Shown here: piece by piece, positions 24,551-33,539 of the stretch
Numbering within the stretch: the stretch's first letter is position 1
Layout of the letters: each line of letters opens with the position of its first letter
Source: Fictibacillus phosphorivorans
GTDB lineage: Bacteria > Bacillota > Bacilli > Bacillales > Fictibacillaceae
Length of the DNA stretch: 64,000 bases
Reading direction: 5' to 3'
Assembly: GCF_023715845.1 (NCBI RefSeq)
Contig: NZ_JAMBOR010000009.1
Coordinates: forward strand, 1-64,000
The notes under the pieces: generated by a model
What the model was told of the DNA's origin: nothing
The model's database searches: none
The model's input: the letters and a program-made list of their open reading frames with translations, nothing else
Translations under genes and position numbers: made by a program

Positions 24551-26233
24551 ATGAAAAGGATATTTTTCATGTTGATCGCTTTTGCCTTGATTTACACCAC
24601 CATGATCCCGCAAAACGCTCTGGCTAAGAAAGACGATGACAAAAAACGGATTCGCGAATTGACCAAGCTCGTTGAAAAAGACAACAAGAAATCGAGGATC
24701 CTTTGGTACGACCTGTCAGCTAACTTGTTTGACCTCGATACACCTGAAGAAGTCCGGAACATTGTACGAAAAACTGCGAAAGCAAACTTTGATACCATCG
24801 TTCTCGACATTAAAAACTCAACAGGTTATGTAGCCTACAACAGTGAAATTGCCCCTCATATCAGCACTTCTAATATTCCAAAATATCAAGGTTATCCAGC
24901 CAATTACGATCTTTTAGAAACCGTGATCAGAGAAGCAAAAAAGCATAAAATTAAAGTCCATGCAGCCATCAATACGTTTTCTGAAGCAAGTACAACGTAC
25001 CAAGATGGACCAGCCATGGATCATCCTGAGTGGCAGACTACATATTATACTGCCATACAAAAAGTGAAGGCAGCGGATGGTGCATCGATTGAAATAACCG
25101 GAGTTAATGGAACGCGTAACACGAATAATCTGATTCTCTACACACCATCAAAATATGAGGAAACACCGACAAACAGATGGGGTGTTGAAGTTCAAGTACA
25201 AGAGGATGTTATCACCCAAATCAGTGACCGCAACACAACGAACGGACCGCCGGTAGCCGTTCCGGATAACGGATACGTGCTTTCAGGAAATGGAACAGCA
25301 CGTACATGGATGCTCGAGCATCTGAAGGTCGGCGATCGAGTTTCCGTTTCTGAATTGGAAACGAAATTTGTAAAAGGACAGGATTACACGCCTTCTGCTT
25401 CTACATTTGTTAACCCGATCAGAGATGATGTTCAGCGTTATGAACTCAGTATCATCGAAGAGTTGATCGATAACTATGATGTGGATGGAATTGTATTGGA
25501 TCGTGCACGTTATTCAAACGTATATGCAGATTTCAGCGATTTGAGCCGTCAGAAGTTTGAATCGTATATCGGTAAAAGAGTTGAGAACTGGCCAACTGAT
25601 ATTTTTGAGATCCAAATGGTGGACTATGAAAAAACAATCGTGCCAGGACCTCTTTATCAAAAGTGGATCGAATGGCGTGCAGGCAATATTCAATCGTTCT
25701 TCAAAAAAGCAGAAAATCTCATTCATAAAAAAGAGCCTAAAACATTCTTCAGTACGTATGTAGGAAGCTGGTATCCGGATTATTACAGCGAGGGTGTGAA
25801 CTGGGCCAGCCGCAGGCACCATCCGGACTATGATTGGGCGAGCCCTGACTATCACAAAAAAGGGTATGCTGAAGTGCTCGATTTTATCATGACCGGGAAC
25901 TATTTTGTAGATGTTACGAAGGAAGAAGCGATTGCAGCAGGGAAACCTGACTGGCACAGTGTTGAAGGATCAGCTGATATCGCGATGGATGCACTCAAAT
26001 ATACAACGTTCAATTACGGCAGCCTCTATCTCAATCAATACATCAACGATCCGGAACAGTTTAGACGTGCCCTTAAGATGGCAGTCGATAAAACACACGG
26101 CATTATGGTTTTCGACCTGATCTACCTTGAGATGTTCGACTGGTGGTATATCGTTGAAGAAGAATTCCGAAAGAAATCTACATCTCCTCATCACATTAAA
26201 AAGTATATGGATCTTGTACGAGAAGATAAATAG
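24551..26233 (+). CDS. Secreted GHL10-type glycoside hydrolase-like protein
   Basis: A 560-residue protein with a signal peptide (about residues 1-25, ending ALAKK). The body is a TIM barrel of the glycosyl-hydrolase-like 10 family (PF02638/YngK type), seen in ILWYDLSANLF near 49, YDVDGIVLDRARY near 311 and STYVGSWYPDYYSEG near 404. An extra segment of about 100 residues (roughly 170-275) interrupts the barrel and is missing from the cytosolic paralogue at 33536. The conserved Asp/Glu residues sit at strand ends, as in glycosidases, but no activity is proven for this subgroup. It probably starts glycan breakdown outside the cell. Start ATG follows GGGAGGATTAGGA. Confidence 0.85.
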   Translation: MKRIFFMLIAFALIYTTMIPQNALAKKDDDKKRIRELTKLVEKDNKKSRILWYDLSANLFDLDTPEEVRNIVRKTAKANFDTIVLDIKNSTGYVAYNSEIAPHISTSNIPKYQGYPANYDLLETVIREAKKHKIKVHAAINTFSEASTTYQDGPAMDHPEWQTTYYTAIQKVKAADGASIEITGVNGTRNTNNLILYTPSKYEETPTNRWGVEVQVQEDVITQISDRNTTNGPPVAVPDNGYVLSGNGTARTWMLEHLKVGDRVSVSELETKFVKGQDYTPSASTFVNPIRDDVQRYELSIIEELIDNYDVDGIVLDRARYSNVYADFSDLSRQKFESYIGKRVENWPTDIFEIQMVDYEKTIVPGPLYQKWIEWRAGNIQSFFKKAENLIHKKEPKTFFSTYVGSWYPDYYSEGVNWASRRHHPDYDWASPDYHKKGYAEVLDFIMTGNYFVDVTKEEAIAAGKPDWHSVEGSADIAMDALKYTTFNYGSLYLNQYINDPEQFRRALKMAVDKTHGIMVFDLIYLEMFDWWYIVEEEFRKKSTSPHHIKKYMDLVREDK

Positions 26234-26240
26234 AAGGAAG

Positions 26241-26273
26241 ACTCCCCGCTGCGAAATTGCAGGGGGAGTTTTT
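26241..26273 (+). terminator. Terminator after secreted GHL10 gene
   Basis: ACTCCCC...GC paired with GC...GGGGGAGT, with a one- to two-base bulge, followed by TTTTT. Confidence 0.75.
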
Positions 26274-26408
26274 CACACACACTGTTGTTAGAATCTTCGG
26301 AATCGTATAAAATGAAGTAAAGTGAAAGAAATATCCATAATTTATGATTATTTTGGAGGAATTTTTTCTCGGTCTCATTTACGGGTGGGTTGAACCTCAT
26401 AAACTGTG

Positions 26409-26570
26409 GCTATGAGTCAAAACATCGATTCTATGAGTCAATAACATAACTCTATGAGTCTCTTGAGCACCTCTAGGAGCCAAACTCCATCCTATGAGTC
26501 AAAAAACAAGCTCTATGAGCCGTTATGCAGGTTCTATGAGTCAAAATGGGCTCCCTATGAGCCAAACGTA
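26409..26570 (+). repeat. Phased 21-nt array, TCTATGAGTC type
   Basis: Eight units start at 26409, 26430, 26451, 26472, 26491, 26512, 26533 and 26554; steps are 21, 21, 21, 19, 21, 21, 21. Cores are mainly CTATGAGTCAAAA or CTATGAGCC. Here the 19-nt step is one unit earlier, relative to the end, than in the other arrays. An open frame runs out of the array into the next gene, but the true start of that gene lies beyond it. Confidence 0.85.
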
Positions 26571-26618
26571 ACGCTAACGCTAACCCTTCAACACACAAAA
26601 AAGAGGAGGATCAACTCA

Positions 26619-27431
26619 TTGAAACTCCATATTCTCGGGACAGCGGCTTCAGAAGGTTATCCGGCGCTCTTTTGCACGTGTCCACACTGTCAGAAAGCGA
26701 GACAACTCGGCGGCAAGAACATTCGAACCCGCACTTCAGCCATCATCGACGACACGATTAAAATTGATTTTCCGCCGGATACCCTTCACCATGTTTTGCG
26801 CGACAATCTGGATCTCACCAAGATTCAGCACCTCCTGTTTACACATACACATCATGATCACTTTTATCCAGAAGACTTGAATATGAGGCTGCCGGGTTAT
26901 GCACATGGTGTGACTTATCCCTTACACATATACGGAAATGGTGCAGCTTTAGCTAATTTATCGAAGAGTTTAAAAAAACAAAATGGGCATGTTCAGTTTC
27001 ATCTGCTGCGTCCTTTTTCAACCTATCAAATCGGTGATGCAGAAGTGACACCATTACTAGCTGATCATAACCAGATTGAAACGTGTCTTCTTTTCCACAT
27101 AAAAAAAGGGAACACGTCTCTGCTTTATGGTCATGATACGGGTTGGTTTCCGGATGAAACGTGGACCTGGCTGGAGACGAACGCCAAGATCGACATTGCC
27201 CTGCTTGATTGTACGAACGGCAACTTACCTGAATACCGAAATCACATGAACGTGAATGCGGTGATCGATACGAAGAACAGGCTTCAAAAAAATCGACTTT
27301 TATCCGATCAATCCAAGGTATATGTAACCCATTTCTCTCACAACATCGGACTCCTGCATGAGGATCTGATCAAGATTTTTCAGCCATATGATATTGACGT
27401 GGCATACGATGGGTTGATGATTGAAAGATAA
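26619..27431 (+). CDS. Metallo-beta-lactamase-fold hydrolase (PhnP-like)
   Basis: A 270-residue cytosolic MBL-fold protein. The dinuclear metal motif THTHHDH spans residues 75-81, and an N-terminal CxCxxC (Cys19, 21, 24) recalls the structural zinc site of PhnP phosphodiesterases. GHDTGW near 170 and a late HFSHN complete the metal set. It may hydrolyse a cyclic or phosphodiester sugar intermediate; that is inference from the family. Start TTG follows AGAGGAGGATCAACTCA; upstream in-frame codons lie in the repeat array and are rejected. First gene of the nanE-containing run. Confidence 0.82.
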   Translation: MKLHILGTAASEGYPALFCTCPHCQKARQLGGKNIRTRTSAIIDDTIKIDFPPDTLHHVLRDNLDLTKIQHLLFTHTHHDHFYPEDLNMRLPGYAHGVTYPLHIYGNGAALANLSKSLKKQNGHVQFHLLRPFSTYQIGDAEVTPLLADHNQIETCLLFHIKKGNTSLLYGHDTGWFPDETWTWLETNAKIDIALLDCTNGNLPEYRNHMNVNAVIDTKNRLQKNRLLSDQSKVYVTHFSHNIGLLHEDLIKIFQPYDIDVAYDGLMIER

Positions 27432-27456
27432 AACGGGGTGTTAAAGGAGTGTGTAC

Positions 27457-28164
27457 ATGATAAATAAGCAAGAACTGATGCAGCAGATTAAAGGAAGAAT
27501 CATCGTGTCTTGCCAGGCTCTCCAAGATGAGCCACTCCATGGATCAGGCATTATGGCAAAAATGGCGATCGCGGCAGAACAAGGCGGGGCGGCAGCGATT
27601 CGGGCGAATAGTAAAGAGGATATCATCGCGATAAAAAAAGTAACACAGCTTCCGGTAATAGGCATCGTAAAACGCGATTATCCGGACAGCGATATTTTTA
27701 TTACTCCAACCTTAAAAGAAGTTCAGGAGCTGTTAGAAGCAAAAACGGATGTGGTCACCGTTGATGCGACGTCCCGCAGAAGACCGGGTAATGTCAGTTT
27801 GGAAGAGATGGTGCACTATATCCGGAAACAATCTAAAGCGTTGATCATGGCCGACATCTCCACGTTTGAAGAAGGAGTGATGGCGATTGAACGCGGTGCC
27901 GATTTTATTTCTACGACTCTTTCCGGCTACACGCCGTACAGTCCTCAAATCGAACAACCGGATTTTGACCTGATCGAACGACTTTCGAAGCTTAAGAAAG
28001 TTCCGATCATCGCTGAAGGCCGGATCTCGACACCAGCTCAAGCTAAAAAAGCACTCGAGCTGGGCGCATTCTCTGTCGTGGTAGGTTCGGCGATCACCCG
28101 GCCTCAGTTGATCACAAAACGTTTTGTAGAGGAAGTAAACCATTTAAATCGAAATATGATGTGA
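27457..28164 (+). CDS. N-acetylmannosamine-6-phosphate 2-epimerase
   Basis: A 235-residue TIM barrel of the NanE family that converts ManNAc-6-P to GlcNAc-6-P. Family blocks are DEPLHGSGIMAKMA near residue 24, the catalytic Lys in GIVKRDY (Lys72), DVVTVDAT, GADFISTTLSGYT and the Glu in IAEGRIS near 184. It starts 25 bases after the MBL gene, with AAAGGAG seven bases before the ATG. With the ROK kinase downstream it gives a ManNAc to GlcNAc-6-P route. No sialic acid lyase (NanA) is present, so free ManNAc rather than sialate is the likely entry sugar. Confidence 0.93.
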   Translation: MINKQELMQQIKGRIIVSCQALQDEPLHGSGIMAKMAIAAEQGGAAAIRANSKEDIIAIKKVTQLPVIGIVKRDYPDSDIFITPTLKEVQELLEAKTDVVTVDATSRRRPGNVSLEEMVHYIRKQSKALIMADISTFEEGVMAIERGADFISTTLSGYTPYSPQIEQPDFDLIERLSKLKKVPIIAEGRISTPAQAKKALELGAFSVVVGSAITRPQLITKRFVEEVNHLNRNMM

Positions 28165-28261
28165 AACGTCATGATCCAACAAACTTTTCAACCCTTTGAG
28201 CTGGTGAAATGACGGAACCGCATAAAATACAGTCGTGCCAGTGAAAGGAGCACTTATTCAA

Positions 28262-29125
28262 ATGAAAATTGCAACATTACAAACGGCAAGTCCACTCGTA
28301 TTGATTCCAAGCATCTATAAATCGCTTACGAAAGCCGAGCAAAAAGTCGCCGATGTCATCACATCTGATACACATGAAGCGGTATACTATTCGGTTACTG
28401 ATCTCTCAGAAAAAGCAGATGTGGGGGAAACGACGGTTATTCGTTTTTGCCGGAAGCTTGGCTATAAAGGCTATCAAGAATTTAAGCTCGCCGTTGCTCA
28501 GAACCTTGTAAACCCGAACGAATCGGTTTACGGAAAAATTGAAGACACTGACAGCATAGATGTGATTGCGAAAAAGATCACGTCTCAGAATACAGGATTC
28601 ATCCAAGACACACTTGGTCTTATGGATCAGAACAACCTCGAGAAAGTGGCTCAAAAACTATTAAATGCCCGCAAGATCTACTTTTTCGGAGTCGGATCTT
28701 CAGGGATTACGGCAACGGATGCCAAGTACCGGTTTATGCGGATCGGTTTCAATGTTGATTGTTCGGTAGATTCACATATTATTGCGATGAATGGGGCATT
28801 GGCGACAAAAGAAGATGTCGTGATCGGGATCTCAACATCAGGAAGCACGAAGGATCTTGTTGACGCGGTCCGTATCGCAAAAGAAAACGGAGCTTTCGTG
28901 ATCTGTCTGACCAACCACAACCGTTCACCGATCACGAAGTATGCCGATGAGATCTTGCTTGCCGCTTCACGGGAAACACCGCTGCAAGGAGGTTCGTTCG
29001 CCGCAAAGATGGCACAGCTTCATCTGCTCGACATCTTAACAACGGTCGTTCTTTTAAAGCAAAAGGAACAATCCATTCAAGCGATCGAGAAAACAGCCAA
29101 AGCCGTTCTGGACAAAATGTATTAA
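28262..29125 (+). CDS. RpiR/MurR-family transcriptional regulator
   Basis: A 287-residue regulator with an N-terminal RpiR helix-turn-helix (about residues 15-90; VGETTVIRFCRKLGYKGYQEFK) and a C-terminal SIS sugar-phosphate domain (about 125-260; FGVGSSG, GISTSGSTKD). Such proteins sense phosphosugars; ManNAc-6-P or GlcNAc-6-P would fit this locus. It lies inside the run, after nanE and before the esterase gene. A candidate operator is the inverted repeat at the transporter promoter (34743-34756). Confidence 0.92.
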   Translation: MKIATLQTASPLVLIPSIYKSLTKAEQKVADVITSDTHEAVYYSVTDLSEKADVGETTVIRFCRKLGYKGYQEFKLAVAQNLVNPNESVYGKIEDTDSIDVIAKKITSQNTGFIQDTLGLMDQNNLEKVAQKLLNARKIYFFGVGSSGITATDAKYRFMRIGFNVDCSVDSHIIAMNGALATKEDVVIGISTSGSTKDLVDAVRIAKENGAFVICLTNHNRSPITKYADEILLAASRETPLQGGSFAAKMAQLHLLDILTTVVLLKQKEQSIQAIEKTAKAVLDKMY

Positions 29126-29147
29126 TTTTTTTGAGGTGGCAAACCTT

Positions 29148-29996
29148 ATGAATCTAACAAATGGTAAGCCAGCGCTCACAAGACAGCCTGACTTTAAAGG
29201 TTTTTGGGAAAAGCAAAAGACGGCTTTCAAGCCTAAAGTCAAAATAGAGTGGCTCACGGACTATCCTGTTAAACAAGTAAAAGTGGCAGATGTTACGTTT
29301 ACGTGCCGAGACGGAACACCGATCAGAAGCTGGATGATCGTACCGAACCAGAAGCAAAAATCGTATCCGGCAGTCGTTCACTTTCCTGGGTACACGGCAG
29401 GACGGGGAGCGGTTCATGAGTTTTTAAAATATGCACTGATGGGTGTTGCCGTCTTCTGTTTTGAGTTAAGAGGCCAAGGGATCTCGCCTGACTACGCTCA
29501 TTATGAGAGAGGAAACTACCTCCCTGGGTGGATGGCGAACGATTTGGAGAATCTCGAAAACTATTATTATGTGCATGTCTATGAGGACATGATCGCTTAT
29601 CTGTCCTGGATAAAAAAGCTAGACTTTATCGATTCAAGCCGTGTAGCTGTAATGGGGGAATCTCAAGGCGGAGGTCTCGCGCTTGCTTTAGGAGGACCGT
29701 ATGTCGAAGTCGCGCAGTACTTCAGATACAACGATCCAACGCGGAAATCCTATAAAGAAATCATGCAAAACCTTTCCTACGTGGATGCGATGAACTTTTG
29801 TCCGGATATCTCATGCCCAGTTCTGATGAGCATCGGCTTGAAGGATACCGTGACACCACCTGAGACGGTTTTTGCGTCATTTAACCACCTTTCAACAAAA
29901 ACAAAAGAAATCGATCGTTATCCAGATTATGGACATGAACCGAGTCACTTTAAAGAAGAACGACGCCTGGAATGGATCGCCAAGCATTTGTTGTAA
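29148..29996 (+). CDS. Acetyl-esterase-like alpha/beta hydrolase (AXE1 type)
   Basis: A 282-residue cytosolic alpha/beta hydrolase of the acetylxylan esterase/cephalosporin-C deacetylase family. The nucleophile elbow is GESQGGG near residue 177, the acid lies in GLKDTVTPP near 233 and the His in YGHEPSH near 265. It should remove O-acetyl groups from imported sugars. GTG at 29136 is in frame, but ATG 29148 follows TGAGGTGG at the right distance. A second member of the family is encoded at 32586. Confidence 0.87.
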   Translation: MNLTNGKPALTRQPDFKGFWEKQKTAFKPKVKIEWLTDYPVKQVKVADVTFTCRDGTPIRSWMIVPNQKQKSYPAVVHFPGYTAGRGAVHEFLKYALMGVAVFCFELRGQGISPDYAHYERGNYLPGWMANDLENLENYYYVHVYEDMIAYLSWIKKLDFIDSSRVAVMGESQGGGLALALGGPYVEVAQYFRYNDPTRKSYKEIMQNLSYVDAMNFCPDISCPVLMSIGLKDTVTPPETVFASFNHLSTKTKEIDRYPDYGHEPSHFKEERRLEWIAKHLL

Positions 29997-30019
29997 AACG
30001 TTTTAAGGGGTGTGGACCA

Positions 30020-31009
30020 ATGAACGAACATGTCAGTATCGGTATTGATATCGGAGGAACCAAAATCGTAGCAGGACTTGTGACGTTGGGAGGCGGAGTC
30101 CTCTATAAACAGACCGTACCAACAGCGACGGAAGGAAGAGAGCAGATCCTTTTTCAGCTGCAGCAGTTGATCAAGGATTGTGTAAAAGAGGCACATCAAC
30201 AAAGACTTCCGACATTAAAAGGGATCGGCATCGGCACGGCTGGTCAGATCGATTTTAAGCAAGGAATCGTCAGAAGCGGGACATCGAACATTAAAGACTG
30301 GAACGATATACCGCTTAAACAAGAGATGCAGCGGTTAACCGGATTCCCGACCTGGGTCGATAACGATGTGAACGTTGTGGCACTGGCTGAATCGCACCTT
30401 GGTGCGGCAAAAGGCTATGACAACGTCGTCTTCTTAACACTCGGAACAGGAATCGGAGGCGCGGTTATTCAAGAAGGACGCCTTTTACACGGAGAATGGG
30501 GTGGCGCAGCAGAACTCGGTCATATGTCGGTTGATCGTAACGGTCCAGCTTGCAACTGCGGATATAAAGGCTGCCTTGAGGCTTATGCTTCTGGCACCGG
30601 AATCGCGAATCGGATGAAACATATGCTCAAAAATCAGCCTGAACGCTATGATGGAGACATTGAAAACATAACCGCACGGGATGTGTTCCAATGGGCAGCT
30701 GAAGGGAAACCTTTCGCCAAATCTATTTTAGATGAAGCGATGGATGCTCTCGCTTACGGAACGGTTAACATCATTCATGCTTTCAACCCTTCATTGATCG
30801 TTTTAGGAGGCGGTATTATCGATCAGCACAACTGGATCATCTCAGATCTTGAGAACCGTGTACGAAGCCTCGGTATTTCGTCCCTTGTTCAATCCGTTTC
30901 CTTTAAAAAAGCAGCTTTTGGTGATGAAGCGGGAGTGGTTGGAGCGGCCTATCAAAGTTTTTTGTATAACGAATTCGTTCAAAAGGAGGGAGCACCTCAT
31001 GAAACGTGA
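30020..31009 (+). CDS. ROK family sugar kinase, probable ManNAc kinase
   Basis: A 329-residue ROK protein without a DNA-binding domain, hence a kinase. It has the ATP site DIGGTK (10-15), catalytic Asp116 in VDNDVNV and the zinc motif His168 with CNCGYKGC (Cys178, 180, 185). With NanE adjacent, phosphorylation of ManNAc to ManNAc-6-P is the likely role; glucose or GlcNAc kinase is the alternative. Start ATG follows AAGGGGTG, 23 bases after the esterase gene. It overlaps the next gene by 11 bases. Confidence 0.88.
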   Translation: MNEHVSIGIDIGGTKIVAGLVTLGGGVLYKQTVPTATEGREQILFQLQQLIKDCVKEAHQQRLPTLKGIGIGTAGQIDFKQGIVRSGTSNIKDWNDIPLKQEMQRLTGFPTWVDNDVNVVALAESHLGAAKGYDNVVFLTLGTGIGGAVIQEGRLLHGEWGGAAELGHMSVDRNGPACNCGYKGCLEAYASGTGIANRMKHMLKNQPERYDGDIENITARDVFQWAAEGKPFAKSILDEAMDALAYGTVNIIHAFNPSLIVLGGGIIDQHNWIISDLENRVRSLGISSLVQSVSFKKAAFGDEAGVVGAAYQSFLYNEFVQKEGAPHET

Positions 31010-32570
31010 AAAATCAGCAGACATCGTCATCATCGGTGGCAGTATGGGTGGCTGTGCCGCGGCACTTTCTGCCTGCAAGATGGGGTATACCGTCATCATG
31101 ACCGAAGAAACGAAGTGGATCGGCGGACAACTGACAAGCCAGGCTGTACCACCTGATGAACACCGTTGGATCGAGCAGTTCGGCTGCACACAGAGCTACC
31201 GAACCTTCCGCAATAAAGTAAGAGAACACTATATCAACAACTACGCGGTAAAACCTGAACATCGTCATCTGTTGTTCAATCCAGGGAACTCACTCGTCAG
31301 CCGGATCTCACATGAACCAAGAGTCGCCCTTCATGTGTTGGAGGAAATGCTCGCACCATTCGTACATAACGGACTTCTCACTGTTTTAACTGAACATAAG
31401 ATCACCTCCGTTGAAACAGAGGGCGATTATCTGAAAGCAGCAACAGTCATCCACGAACCTACCCAACAAGAATTCACCCTACAAGGAACCTATTTTCTCG
31501 ATGCAACAGAATGCGGTGATGTGCTTCCGCTCGCTAACGTGCCTTATGTGACAGGTGCCGAATCGCAGTCACAAACTGATGAACCGCACGCGGTTACAGG
31601 TGATCCGGAGCCACTTAACATGCAGGCGATCACGCATTGTTTTGCCGTTGATTATCGCGAAGGAGAAGACCATACCATCGAAAAACCTGGATCGTATTCG
31701 TTCTGGCGGGATTACCAGCCAGACGTTTGGCCGGACCGGCTCCTCAGCTGGACAGCACCACAGCCGGTCAGTTTAAAACCGATTACGTATTCCTTAATGC
31801 CGAACGGCAACCAATTTTCACTTTTTCAGTATCGGCGTTTGATCGATTCCTCTCAATTTGACAACAACGAATTTCCTCATGACATCAGTTTGATCAACTG
31901 GCCACAAAACGACTATCTGTTAGGACCTGTTTTTGATATAGAAGAAAAAGAACGAGAACGTCATTTGAAACAAGCAAAAGAATTAAGTTTATCGCTCCTT
32001 TATTGGATGCAGACGGAAGCTCCTAGACCAGATGGCGGTCAAGGATACCCAGGATTGAAGCTAAGACCGGATGTTGTCGGAACAGAAGATGGACTGGCGA
32101 TGTATCCGTATATTCGGGAATCCCGCCGTATTCAAGCGGAGTTTACGGTGCTTGAGCAGCATTTGAGTGCTGAAATCCGTGGAGATAAAGGTGCAGTAAA
32201 CTATGAAGATTCAGTTGGAATCGGCTGTTACCGGATTGATCTTCACCCAAGCACAGGCGGGGACAACTACATCGACATCTCATCCTTGCCGTTTCAGATT
32301 CCGCTAGGCAGTATGATCTCTGTAAAGTTCCAGAATCTGATTCCTGCCTGCAAGAATATCGGCACGACTCATATCACAAACGGATGTTACAGGCTTCATC
32401 CCGTGGAATGGAACCTTGGGGAAGTGGCAGGATACCTTGCGGGCTATGCCATGAAAAAAAGTACGATTCCACGACATGTCCGAAACCATGATCCGTTGCT
32501 GAAGGATTTTCAAAAAATGCTTACCCAGCAAGGAATCGAACTTCAGTGGCCGGTCATTCATGCCGTATAA
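30999..32570 (+). CDS. FAD-dependent oxidoreductase (FAD_oxidored type)
   Basis: A 523-residue flavoprotein of the PF12831 group. The N-terminal Rossmann motif IVIIGGSMGGCAAALSA lies near residues 9-25, followed by WIGGQLTSQ and DATECGD near 170, typical of this family. No signal peptide. Relatives occur in polysaccharide-use clusters, but their substrates are mostly unknown. It might oxidise a sugar hydroxyl or open an unusual sugar. ATG 30999 has AAAAGGAGGG and overlaps the kinase gene; the long open frame further upstream lies wholly inside that gene and is rejected. Confidence 0.85.
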   Translation: MKREKSADIVIIGGSMGGCAAALSACKMGYTVIMTEETKWIGGQLTSQAVPPDEHRWIEQFGCTQSYRTFRNKVREHYINNYAVKPEHRHLLFNPGNSLVSRISHEPRVALHVLEEMLAPFVHNGLLTVLTEHKITSVETEGDYLKAATVIHEPTQQEFTLQGTYFLDATECGDVLPLANVPYVTGAESQSQTDEPHAVTGDPEPLNMQAITHCFAVDYREGEDHTIEKPGSYSFWRDYQPDVWPDRLLSWTAPQPVSLKPITYSLMPNGNQFSLFQYRRLIDSSQFDNNEFPHDISLINWPQNDYLLGPVFDIEEKERERHLKQAKELSLSLLYWMQTEAPRPDGGQGYPGLKLRPDVVGTEDGLAMYPYIRESRRIQAEFTVLEQHLSAEIRGDKGAVNYEDSVGIGCYRIDLHPSTGGDNYIDISSLPFQIPLGSMISVKFQNLIPACKNIGTTHITNGCYRLHPVEWNLGEVAGYLAGYAMKKSTIPRHVRNHDPLLKDFQKMLTQQGIELQWPVIHAV

Positions 32571-32585
32571 GGAGGTGGCTTTTTC

Positions 32586-33539
32586 TTGATCGATGAACCG
32601 TGGAAAGAGTATGTACCAGTCAGTAATCGTGAACCGAACTTTGAATCATTTTGGGAAGAGACGAAACGTGAGTCTAACAACCAGCCGCTTGAGATTCGGC
32701 GCTCAGACATTTCGTATCCCATCCAAAACATCAATGCCCAAAAACTGATCTATAAAGGATTTAACGGAACAGATATCGCGGCCTTTTATTTGACGCCTCA
32801 CTCACAAAAAGAAAAGTTGCCATGCTTGCTCATGTTGCATGGCTATGGCGGAAATAAGGGGTCTATCGCCAACTATGCAAAATACCTCATGATGGGCTAT
32901 GCCGTTGTGGCACTCGATACGAGAGGTCACGGGGAATCTGGGAACGGCAGCTATCCTGCTGGCGGAACCGGCTCGTGGGTAACGCAGGGAATTCTCGATC
33001 CTGCTACTTATTATTACCGTCACGTTTATATGGATGTGATCCGGGCACTGGATGTCATCGAAACACTATCTGAGGTGGATCAAGAAAGGGTCGTGATCTA
33101 TGGCGTGAGTATGGGAGGCGGGATTGCCCTTGCTGTAGCGGGACTAGACGCTCGTCCGTCATTCGTGGTTGCAGATGTGCCGAACTTGTGTGACTTGCCT
33201 CTCGCTATTCAGCAAAAAATGGAAGGTTCTCTTACAGCAGTCGAAGCATTTCTGCGCCAATATCCAGATCAGTTTAAACAAGTGTTTAAAACGCTCTCCT
33301 TTTTTGACAATAAACATTTAGCCCAAAATATCTCATGCCCGGTTCAGATTTCTGCAGGAGGCAAGGACCTGATCTGTCCGCCGCAGACCATCTATGGGGT
33401 TTTTAACCTGATAAAGACGAAAAAGAACATCACGTATGATCCGTTCTCCGGACATGACCTGCCTGGCAGTGTCAGTCATATCGATCACCTTGTCGAGGTG
33501 TTAGCGGAGTTTAAGGAAGAAAGGGTGACAAAACGTTGA
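32586..33539 (+). CDS. Second acetyl-esterase-like alpha/beta hydrolase
   Basis: A 317-residue cytosolic enzyme of the cephalosporin-C deacetylase/AXE1 family with GVSMGGG (about residue 177), GGKDLICPP (about 258) and SGHDLPG (about 291) supplying Ser, Asp and His. It is clearly a different branch from the esterase at 29148, so the glycan may carry acetyl groups at two positions. It starts with TTG behind AAGGAGGTGG and overlaps the following gene by four bases (TTGA). Confidence 0.87.
   Translation: MIDEPWKEYVPVSNREPNFESFWEETKRESNNQPLEIRRSDISYPIQNINAQKLIYKGFNGTDIAAFYLTPHSQKEKLPCLLMLHGYGGNKGSIANYAKYLMMGYAVVALDTRGHGESGNGSYPAGGTGSWVTQGILDPATYYYRHVYMDVIRALDVIETLSEVDQERVVIYGVSMGGGIALAVAGLDARPSFVVADVPNLCDLPLAIQQKMEGSLTAVEAFLRQYPDQFKQVFKTLSFFDNKHLAQNISCPVQISAGGKDLICPPQTIYGVFNLIKTKKNITYDPFSGHDLPGSVSHIDHLVEVLAEFKEERVTKR

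Noticed and set aside
26454-26618. Longer N-terminus for the MBL-fold protein
   Set aside because: The extra 55 codons are array sequence without family similarity; the TTG at 26619 has a strong ribosome site and begins the beta-lactamase fold directly.
30849-30998. Fifty-codon extension of the FAD oxidoreductase
   Set aside because: It lies fully inside the ROK kinase gene; the Rossmann motif starts right after ATG 30999, which has an AAAAGGAGGG site.
27457-31009. Sialic acid catabolic operon
   Set aside because: NanE and a NanK-like kinase are present, but there is no N-acetylneuraminate lyase, sialidase or sialate transporter type in the window.
29148-33539. Xylan utilisation locus because of acetylxylan-esterase-like genes
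   Set aside because: No xylanase, xylosidase or xylose isomerase/kinase is present; NanE and the ROK kinase indicate amino sugar use.
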